Shown piece by piece: positions 35,601 through 47,800 of a stretch of DNA of 64,000 bases (within the stretch, counting starts at the first letter, position 1; every line of letters begins with the position of its first letter). Origin of the DNA: Spisula solida (lineage: Eukaryota > Mollusca > Bivalvia > Venerida > Mactridae); assembly GCA_947247005.1 (NCBI GenBank), contig OX365953.1, forward strand, positions 24,984,784-25,048,783, written 5' to 3'. The notes beneath the pieces were generated by a model. It saw nothing but the letters and a program-made list of their open reading frames with translations, was not told the DNA's origin and made no database searches. Position numbers and translations under genes: made by a program.

Positions 35601-38600
35601 AGATAGCACACTAGGGATCTATGTTGTTAATTGTCTAACACAGTACTTGCTTAATTTTAAATTAGGGGTTTGATTTCTGTCGCCTTAGTTATGTAATTAA
35701 TTACATTTGCAATTTGTGTCCCATTACTCCAAGTATATTCACACAACTTGATTAAATCATTGCCACATTTTCACACATTAAATTTTAAACCATTAGATAT
35801 ATAAATCAAATCGATTTTAGTGAATTTACTTATTATTTAGATTTAATATCCAATTATTAAAACTTGTATTCAGCTTTTTAAGCCATTATAGTAGACACAA
35901 CAGGATGACACAATATGGCACATAACCTAGGTATCAAATAGGGACATATTATTAAAGTATTTGAACACTTGAATTTATTGTCAATGTACAATACATACAT
36001 GTACAGACTCCTAGGATTACGGCAGATTTCAGCTATCATCTTCTTAACCGCAATCGCAGCTATTTTGATCTTCAAAGAAGAAAATTTTGCATCGTGTTCA
36101 AGGTAAGAAATTAAATTAATTATCAATTAAATCACGGATATACACAGAATGTATTTCCGTGATTAAATTCAATAATAATATTCATATTTTGCCTATTTCA
36201 GTTGATTAGTTCATACACTCAGGGATGTAATATAATATTACTACAGATAGATCTGTAACCTGGTAATTCTGCATGTCACAAATTTATAAAAAAAACTCCT
36301 GCCAAGTGTCAGCATGAAGCTAACATCTAACATATCATGCAATATGATATATTAGAGTAATTTGACATTTGCGTATCAAACTAATTAATAATTAATTAAC
36401 ACTACTGTTTTAGACAATTTTATTGTCACTTAAATTGACCCCCATAGAAAACTTTATACTATTTTCCTATATAAACTTAAGAAATTTATACCATTGTCAC
36501 ACATATTTTTAATTTCTTGCTTTGGATGCTTTGTATGATATTATCGGACTTTGATGGTTATTTTTAACTATTTTTTTGTAATATAAATTGTGATATTTAG
36601 TAACATGCAGTTTCCATGCATAGATTGTGGGAATGACGACCTCGACAACATGGTATTGCCTGTGATAATTGTGAAAGATGGCAACATAGGACTTGTAATA
36701 CCGGTAAGTATGCTGTGTTTAAATTAATTCTAACACTTTACTTATTTTTTCAACCTGAAAGATAAAATAAATAATTTGTAAATATGTGACATATTTTGAA
36801 AACATATACCACACATAACGTTCAAATTATTTTTAGGTCATGTGTACCTTTGTTCTTATGACCTAAGTACTTAATTAATTATAAAGCATAATGATGCTTA
36901 TCATGCCCCCTATTGACTAATTGCATTTCAGTCTCTCAATGGTCATCACTGCTGGAGTAATTATCAGTAATAATGACAAGGGCTTAAGTTAATTAGTGAT
37001 TTATTTATGTGTATAATGTAACAAAAATGTTATAATGAACTATGTTTGTCAGGCTTATTGTTTTGAAATGGAGATAATGAGGAATAGGGAAACAAGAGCA
37101 AATTATGTTATGTTACATATACTAGTTTTAAATAGCATTTCTTTCTACAGGTATATCAATACAAATGTACAGGACGGCAGTTCAAGAAGATGTAGAGTTG
37201 TCCTTTATATGTCACCAATGCCAGACCAGACAAGAACATATGGACGAGGAAGACGATGACTCAGCTATAAATTCAACGGCGTCAGTGGTAGGAGATGCCA
37301 CATTTATCCTTGAGACATCTATCGTTGATGATGAAAGTGTCAACTCAGCTATGAATTCTACAGCATCACTGGTAGAGACATCTCTCGCTGATCAGAGTTC
37401 ACAGGAAGACACACTGAACGGAACTTTCAACATCACAGACAGAGATATCATCGTTCCAGAAGAACCAAATGAAAGTTCATTGGGTGACGAGCCGCTGTCT
37501 ACTACATTGTTGACAGAGGAGCCTACTCGGTATGAATTGTTCGAAGAGGGTAGTAAGCGTGGAAAACCTCTATTAGTCAGTACTGATGGATTTAGGTATT
37601 ATATCAAGAAAAACTTAAAAACCTCTGTTTTGTGGACATGCAGTTGACGGTCTAGTTATACACGGACTACATGTTTTGTTTTTGTTTGTTACATACAGAC
37701 ATGAATAACACAAGTCACCAATGTTGACATATCCAATTACTGAAGGATTGGACCATTGACTAAGGTGCGTGCATAATCAAGGTATTTATTTGCAACATGT
37801 TTTCGCGACATTACGCTGAACATACAGTCAATTAATCAGTTCCGGTGTCGCGTGAGAGTCATTCGACTATGAGATCAGTGCGACCGGAAGTATAGCTGAC
37901 ATATTTTATGCGGTACACAAGTGCTAATCACCAGCCGTGATAATTGTCTGCCGAGGCGTATAAAAAAAGTCCTGGCGAGTTTAAATTCGGAGCTCGCGGT
38001 CATATTTTTGGGTTTTTTTTATAAAAGAAACGAACACTTTCCAAATATACTTGATGATTCGCAGTTTTAAACGTCCTCTACTATGTATTATCGTAGATTT
38101 ATCGACGCATATATAGATCGCTTCCGTACGTGGGATGCGCCGTACGTTGGTACTAACATGCGGTCAAGTTTAATTGTTTATTTTCATTATATATGTTATA
38201 GTTAGAACATATTAAGTAAATTTTAATGATTAAAAAGGGCGGAGCGAGCGAAGCGAAGCGAGTCCTTTTTAGTCATTAAAATTTACTTAATATGTTCTAA
38301 CTAACTTAGAATATAACATTCTGCATTCTGATTGGCCGATAGAAAGTAGCGCCAACGCATGACGTCAAGGTTGTGAAGAGAACATTTTAATGATTAAATT
38401 TTCACTTAACCGCCAAAATTCGGCGTTTTCATTGGCTCATAATGTAGGTTATATTCTAAAGGCCTATATACCTATATATTGATTTATACATTAGAAAATA
38501 CGTTCACATTTTATGTATTAGTTACGTATTTTTCACTATTAACGTACGTTCGATAGAGATCTGTAAACGTTATCTATATTATAGTCTTTGTTAAAAGAAC

Positions 38601-41600
38601 ATGCGTCCATAGTCAGCTTTTGCAAAGATCTAAAATTGTTCGTTGAGATATTTGGATTTTGTTTCTTTCAATGTTTATGGGAGAATATATGAAATGACCC
38701 TCTGACCCCTGAAAAAGTCCATTTACTCTTTGGTTTTGAAATCAGCTTTAGATGGAGCCGCTGCATAATTATGTACATGTTGTTTTCATTATATTTTGAG
38801 CATTTGATTTTGTTGATGTTGCCAACCCACAAGGTGCTAAGAATTATACCTGTGCTGAGATTCCATCTATCATGATCATGTTGATAGGACTCTAGGCTAC
38901 CCTGAGGTCCCAGGTTCAAATCTCCGCTAGACACTAGAAATCACAGAACTGATTTTCTGAGTTTCTCACCAAATTACAGAAGCATTCTTGTGTGTGTCGG
39001 TGCTTTAATTACTTGGGGCATGTAAAAGAAAGATGGGAGTCTATTTGTAAAGAGCTAGGGTAGCGCACCCGGTTTCCTAGTGTAACAAACTGACTCTTCC
39101 CTCGAACTCGGAGGTCGTTGTCTGATCTAGCAGGGAAAAATCAATGACAATGCACTTACGACCGTCTCAGTCAATCACAAACGACAAAATGGGCCTGTCA
39201 GACTAAATTCTGTAACTAACCTGGGGTCACAAATCCCACCCGATTGCAATCCAATGATCGAATGCTTATCTGCTTGAAGGAATCTTATGGTCATTGGGGG
39301 TATTGTAGAGCATCGGGCAGAGACAGGAGTAATTTTAAGAGTCTTTTGATAATATTCATTGCTACTAATTGGCCCGTCCGCATGATATGCATAGACATAA
39401 AGCCGCAAAAGACAGGGAAGGCGCCCAGCGTCAGGGTGATTTGTGACCCAGTTATTTATAAGAGATAACATAAATCTGTGGATTTATAAGGAAAATATAT
39501 TTTATAAAATAAACATTTAATTCAGATAATAAATGAAAATTTAATAAAATTAGTACAATTTCATACTAAGCGATAACACTTGAATTATTTGAGTTATATA
39601 ATCAAACAAGTTCAACAACTATCAGAACTATCCCCCACAGATCATTGAATGTTATAAATTCTCTAAATACATGTACTCCATGACTAGGCCATTTACATTC
39701 AAATCAAACCAATGGAAATAAGGAGAAAAGCGTGGAAAAACTTTGTGACACCCTGATGTCTAGCGAATAATCAACCCCTCGTCTACTGGGTTGAGTAGGC
39801 CCCCACCTTCTGGGTTTAGTAAGCCCCACCTTCTGGGTTTAGTAGGCCCCACCTACTGGATTTAGTAGGCCCCCACCTACAGGGTTGAGTAGAGCCCCAA
39901 CCTACTGGGTTGAGTAGAGCCCCCGCCTACTGGGTTTAGTAGGCCCCGCCTACTTGGTTTAGTAGGGCCCACCTACTAGTTTAAGTAGAGCCCCCCTGCC
40001 TACTGGGTTTAATAGGCCCCGCCTATTAGGTTGAGTAGAGCCCCCGCCTACTGGGTTGAGTAGAGCCCCCGCCTACTGGGTTTAGTAGACCCCCGCCTAC
40101 TGGGTTTAGTAGGCCCCCACCTACTAGTTTAAGTAGAGCCCCCCGCCTTCTGGGTTTAGTAGGCCCCCGTCTACTAGGTTAAGTAGAGCGCCCACCTACT
40201 GGATTGAGTAGAGCCCCGGCCTACTGGGTTAGTAGAGTCCCAACATACAGGATTAAGTAGAGCCCCCGCCTACTGGGTTTAGTAGAGCCCCACCTACTGG
40301 GTTTAGTAGGCCCGCCTATTTGGTTAAGTAGAGCCCCCCGCCTACTGGGTTAGAGTCCCAACATAAATACAATATTTATTTTAAGTCGGATACATTTACA
40401 AATTTGTATTAAGTAGAGCCCCCGCCTTCTGGGTTAGAAGAGTCCCAACATACTGGATTAAGTAGAGCTCCTACCTAATGGGTTTAGTAGAGCCCCACCT
40501 ACTGTGTTTAGTAGGCCCGCCTATTTGGTTAAGTAGAGCTCCCCGCCTACTGGGTTAGTAGAGTCCCAACGAAAATACAAATACAATATTTATTTTAAGT
40601 CGGATACATGTTCAATACTGGATTAAGTAGAGCCCCCCCCCCCCCCACCCTGCTACTTGGTTAGTAGAGTCCGAACATACTGGATTAAGTAGAGCCCCCG
40701 CCTACTGGGTTTAGTAGAGCCCCACCTACTGTGTTTAGTAGGCCCGCCTATTTGGTTAAGTAGAGCCCCCCCCCCGCCTACTGGGTTAGTAAAGTCCCAA
40801 CATAAATACAATATTTATTAGTTTCAGGACAACCTTCAATGCTGTTAACTTTAGGTGCATTTCATATAGTGCTGTCCAGACATACCCGATAGAGGTTGAA
40901 CACTTGTTAAAATTCCTAGCGTTCGATTTCACACTTTGTCTTATTAATTTACCTGCTAGATTTATTCTGTCCAATCAGCAATTATATGTCTCTCAGGGTA
41001 AAGGATAAACACGAGTCCAAACGTGCTAACCCTATTCAGTTGGATTACAGCACATGTAATAGGATTGATTTCTTTAACTTTGCTCATTTTTAAAATGTCC
41101 AAATTTTGAATATTTAAAATTAAACGTCCCAAGTTCACAGCGTATAAACCAAATCACTGTACGACTTATTGGGATACTATACAATTCAACCTGTATTACT
41201 TCTTGTGAGTAAAAACACATATGATTTCCGATAACTGTATGACTTATTGCAAGACTATACAATTCAACATGTATGCCTTATTGCGATTACCGGAAGTTGA
41301 CTCGATTATGCACTGTGGAGTTTCTACTTTTTAGCTGCACTGCCCAAGATTTGGCATTTCATTTGTTAATAACATTTCTGCCTTTGTCGGGATAGTTTTG
41401 ATATTTTCGTTCAAATGTATACGAAATCCAAAGATAATGATGCAAATTGTCAACAGGATTCCTGCTCCATACACTGACGTACAGCTGCCTGTCAAGTTCG
41501 ATTCACCGACTTCTGTCCAACTTTAAACGGATTGACCCTATTTGAATTGTTCTTCATTACGAATACCAGTTTCGTGGAATTGATCTCCAACAGCTGTCTT

Positions 41601-41732
41601 GCTGTTCTATCAAACACTCTACAAATAGAAAAAAACATTTATCATCTTATTGTATCAATAACCAAAACATACCATCACAGGATTGACTTTCAATAATGTT
41701 GAACACATAATATTATATTTTTGTGGTTTTAA

Positions 41733-41814
<82 letters not shown>

Positions 41815-44800
41815 GTCAGGTCGGGTCGAGTTGTTTGACGGATCGATTGATTGATTGATTGAAACCGTGTCGGCTAATTAGGAATTAATATTTGATTCTT
41901 GAATTTTGAATTGTGGATGTGTAGTAATGTTTAAATGATCATAAAAACAAATGTCTAGCAAATATATAATCTGTAATATTTACAACACATCACCAGGTAT
42001 TATATTATTCAAGCCAAATAACTTTTATTCAAGCCAAATACCTTTTATTCACTCATTTCATGTTTACATAGAAAATGGAGGTGACAAAATGTAACTGTTT
42101 TACTTCACTTCACAAGTGCAATGATTAATAACTGACTACCTGATATGTGAAATTAAGTGTCACCTCTGTGCAGGTCCATTAATTAAAAAACAATCATGGG
42201 ATAAAAATATTTTGAAGTCATCTATTACTTCCATTTCAGCTGTATATTATGCTTAAGCTGAATAAACCATTTATTCTGTTCTGTTCATTAAAATTAAGGG
42301 TCACTTAATGTCTACATATTTTTCACACTGTATATAATTATGACACTTATAGTTAGGTAATGTACAGGTAGGTTGATTTGACATGTCACCATTGCCTGAT
42401 GTCAAAAATTATCCAGCCTAATAAAAGGTAATGTTTGATCATTTATAACATGTATTGATTACAGAACAGACTATATATTTTATTGATTACAACAAAGGTT
42501 ATATATAAACAAGAGGGCCCAAAGGGCCCTAGGTCGCTCACCTGTCGAACTTGACCTAGATTTTGTTCAGATGATAATTGTGACCAAGTTTCATACAGAT
42601 AAGGCCAATATCGTGACCTCTAGTGACTACACAAGGTTTTTATATGATTTGACCTAATGACCAAGTTTTTTACCCCAAATAAACCAATATCAAACTTGAC
42701 CTAGATTTTGTTGAAATAATCATTGTGACCAAGTTTCATAAAGATAAGGTCGAAATTGTGACCTCTAGTGACTACAAAAGGTTTTTCTATGATTTGACCA
42801 TGTGACCTAGTTCTTGACCCCGGATGACTCAATATCGAACTTGACCTAGATTTTGTTGAGATCATCATTGTGACCAAGTTTCATACATATTAGGCCAATA
42901 TTGTGACCTCTAGTGACTACACAAGGTTTTCTATGATTTTACCTTGTGGCCTAGATTTTGACCCCGGATGACCCAATATCCAACTTGACCTAGATTTTAT
43001 CGAGATGATCATTGTGACCATGTTTCATAAAGATTTAGTCAAAATCGTGACCTCTAGTGACTTCACAAGGTTTTTCTATTATTTGACCTTGTGACCTAGT
43101 TTTTGACCCCGGATGACCCAATATCGATCTTGACCTACATTTTGTTGAGATGATCATTGTGACTGAGTTTCATAAAGATTAGACCAAAATTGTGACCTCT
43201 AGTGACTACACAAGGTTTTTCTATGATTTGACCTTGTGACCTAGTTTTTGACCCCGGATGACCTAATATCAAACTGGACCTAGATGTTGTACAGATGATC
43301 ATTGTGACCAAGTTTCATAAAGATTCAGTCAAAATTGTGACCTCTAGTGACTACACAAGGTTTTTCTATGATTTTACCTTGTGACCTAGTTTTTGACCCC
43401 GGATAACCCAATATCGAAATTGACCTAGATTTTGTTGAGATGATCATTGTGACTGAATTTCATAAAGATTAAGTCAAAATTGTGACCTCTAGTGACTATA
43501 CAAGGTTTTTCTATGATTTGACCTAATGACCTAGTTTTTGATCCATGATGACCCATTATCGAACTTGACCTAGATTTTGTTGAGATGATCATTGTGACCA
43601 AGTGTCATAAAGATTAAGTCAAAATTGTGACCTATAGTGACTACACAAGGTTTTTCCATGATTTGACCTAGTGACCTAGTTTTTGACCCCAAATGACCCA
43701 ATATCGAACTTGGTCTAGATTTTGTTGAGATGATCATTGTGACCAAGTTTCATAAAGATTAGGCTAAAATTGTGACCTCTAGTGTCTACACAAGCCAATT
43801 GTTGACGGACGGACGACGGACGACGGACGACGGACGAAGAGTGATCACAAAAGCCCACTCTGTCACTTTGTGACAGGTGAGCTAAAAATGTATAGGATAT
43901 TATTTAATTACAAGTAACTGGTTTTATTATACCCCCATTTATAATTAACTTCCTGTCATAAAGGGACTATTTAATTCTCAAACAGGGTATCTGGGTGATG
44001 TAAGATAACTGATTAACAGACTGTGCAATATTATGCAATAGTGTGCAATACTGTATCTTGACATCTTGAAAAATAGGGAGCACATACTGACATCATGCTG
44101 AGAGAATACCTGTAGAGTCCAAAATAATGTGTCCCTATTTTCCCAGTATGCCCCTATTTAACAAAGTATTCATGCAACCCAATTCATATGTGGACATGTG
44201 GCTCTATAGGTCATAAATGGGGTTCTTTTATTAGGCAATGATGATAATTGATAAAGAACAACTTCTTTATTACAGAACACAATCATTGAGTTCTTCTAAA
44301 ATAATGACTTGAAAGATGATGCCCCCAGGATTTTTTCATGAATCAAATGCATACATTGTATCATATGTTTGATAAATAACAAAACATATATATTATAGAA
44401 TATGATAATTGAGTTTTTCTAAAATAATTTGGAAAACAAACCAATATTTAAACTGTGAGAAATGGAAGAACTGAATTTCAGAGGTCATGTGATTTGATAG
44501 ATGATGCCCCAGGGATCTTTTCATGTATCAAAATGCATACATTGACTTTGTATCATATAGTTGATAAAAAACACAACTTATATATTATAGAACATAATTA
44601 TGGAGTATTTCTAAAATATTTTGGAAAAAATAACAATATTCAAACTGTGAGAAATGTAAGAAGTGATTTTCACAGGTCCTGTGACTTGATAGATGATGCC
44701 CCCAGGAGCTTTTCATGAATCAAAATGCATACATTATTTCATATATTTGATAAAGAACACAACTTATATATTATAGAACATGATTATTGAGTTTTTTTCT

Positions 44801-47800
44801 AAAACAATTTTGAAAATATAATTATATTCAAACTGTGAGAAATGTAAGAACTGAATTTCACAGGTCATGTGACTTGATAGATGATGCCCCCAGGAGCTTT
44901 TAATGAACCCAAATACATACATTGTATTATATGTTTGATAAAGAAGACAACTTATATATTATAGAACATGATTTTTGAATTTTTCAGAAATAATTTGGAA
45001 AACAAGACAATATTCAGACTGTGAGAAATGGAAGAACTGAATTTCAGAGGTCATGTGACTTGATAAATGATGCCCCCGGAAGCTTTTCATGAATCAAAAT
45101 ACATACTTTGTATTATATGTTTGATAAAGAAGACAACTTATATATTATAGAACATGATTTTTGAATTTTTCAGAAATGATTTGGAAAATAAGACAATATT
45201 CAAACTGTGAGAAATGTAAGAACTGAACTTCACAGGTTATGTGACTTGATAAATGATGCCCCCCGGAAGCTCTTCATGAATCGAAATGCATACATTGTAT
45301 CATATAGTTGATAAAAAACACAACTTATATATTATAGAACATAATAATTGTGTATTTCTAAAATATTTTGGAAAAAATAACAATATTCAAACTGTGAGAA
45401 ATGTAAGAAGTGATTTTCAGAGGTCCTGTGACTTGATAGATGATGCCCCCAGGAGCTTTTCATGAATCAAAATGCATACATTATTTCATATATTTGATAA
45501 AGAACACAACTTATATATTATAGAACATGATTATTGAGTTTTTTCTAAAACAATTATGAAAATATAATTATATTCAAACTGTGAGAAATGTAAGAACTGA
45601 ATTTCACAGGTCATGTGACTTGATAGATGATGCCCCCAGGAGCTTTTAATGAACCCAAATACATACATTGTATTATATGTTTGATAAAGAAGACAACTTA
45701 TATATTATAGAACATGATTTTTGAATTTTTCAGAAATAATTTGGAAAATAAGACAATATTCAGACTGTGAGAAATGGAAGAACTGAATTTCAGAGGTCAT
45801 GTGACTTGATAAATGATGCCCCCCGGAAGCTTTTCATGAATCAAAATACATACATTGTATTATATGTTTGATAAAGAAGACAACTTATATATTTTAGAAC
45901 ATGATTTTTGAATGTTTCAGAAATGATTTGGAAAATAAGACAATATTCAAACTGTGAGAAATATAAGAACTGAACTTCACAGGTTATGTGACTTGATAAA
46001 TGATGCCCCCCGGAAGCTCTTCATGAATCAAAATGCATACATTGTATCATATAGTTGATAAAAAACACAACTTATATATTATAGAACATAATAATTGAGT
46101 ATTTCTAAAATATTTTGGAAAAAATAACAATATGCAAACTGTGAGAAATGTAAGAAGTGATTTTCAGAGGTCCTGAGACTTGATAGATAATGCCCCCAGG
46201 AGCTTTTCATGAATCAAAATGCATACATTGTATCATATAGTTGATAAAAAACACAACTTATATATTATAGAACATAATAATTGAGTATTTCTAAAATATT
46301 TTGGAAAAAATAACAATATGCAAACTGTGAGAAATGTAAGAAGTGATTTTCAGAGGTCCTGAGACTTGATAGATAATGCCCCCAGGAGCTTTTCATGAAT
46401 CAAAATGCATACATTATTTCATAAATTTGATAAAAACACAACTTATATATTATATAACATGATTATTGAGTTTTTTCTAAAACAATTTTGAAAATATAAT
46501 AATATTCAAACTGTGAGAAATGTAAGAACTGAATTTCACAGGTCATGTGACTTGATAGATGATGCCCCCAGGAGCTTTTAATGAACCCAAATACATACAT
46601 TGTATTATATGTTTGATAAAGAAGACAACTTATATATTATAGAACATGATTTTTGAATTTTTCAGAAATGATTTGGAAAATAAGACAATATTTAAACTGT
46701 GAGAAATGTAAGAACTGAACTTCACAGGTTATGTGACTTGATAAATGATGCCACCCGGAAGCTTTTCATGAATCAAAATGCAAACATTATATCACATATT
46801 TGATAAATAGCAAAACATATATATTATAGAATATGATAATTGAGTTTTTCTAAAATAATTTGGAGAACAAACCAATATTTAAACTGTGAGAAATGGAAGA
46901 ACTGAATTTCAGAGGTCATGTGACTTGATAGATGATGCCCCAGGGATCTTTTCATGTATCAAAATGCATACATTGTATCATATAGTTGATAAAAAAACAC
47001 AACTTATATATTATAGAACATAATTATTGAGTATTTCTAAAATATTTTGGAAAAAATAACAATATTCAAACTGTGAGAAATGTAAGAAGTGATTTTCACA
47101 GGTCCTGTGACTTGATAGATGATGCCCCCAGGAGCTTTTCATGAATCAAAATGCATACATTATTTCATATATTTGATAAAGAACACAACTTATATATTAT
47201 AGAACATGATTATTGAGTTTTTTCTAAAACAATTTTGAAAATATAATAATATTTAAACTGTAAGAAATGTAAGAACTGAACTTCACAGGTTATGTGACTT
47301 GATAAATGATGCCCCCCCCCCCCCCCCGGAAGCTTTTCATGAATCAAAATGCAAACATTATATCATATATTTGATAAAGAACACAACTTATATATTATAT
47401 AACATGATTATTGAGTTTTTTCTAAAACAATTTTGAAAATATAATAATATTCAAACTGTGAGAAATGTAAGAACTGAATTTCACAGGTTATGTGACTTGA
47501 TAAATGATGCCCCCAGGAGCTTTTCATGAATCAAAATGCATACATTATTTCATATATTTGATAAAGAAGACAACTTATATATTATAGAACATGATTATTG
47601 AGTTTTTTCTAAAACAATTTTGAAAATATAATAATATTTGAACTGTGAGAAATGTAAGAACTGAATTTCACAGGTCATGCGACTTGATAGATGATGCCCC
47701 CAGGAGCTTTTAATGAATTGGAATACATAAAGTAGCCTGTAGGCAATGTATTTGATAAGGATATCAACCCGTATATATATACAATATGACACAATGATAT

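Noticed and set aside
39175..39471. 98-codon minus-strand frame (and a 74-codon plus-strand one)
   Set aside because: Both lie across a ~230-bp TIR element; the matched ends explain the region better than a gene.
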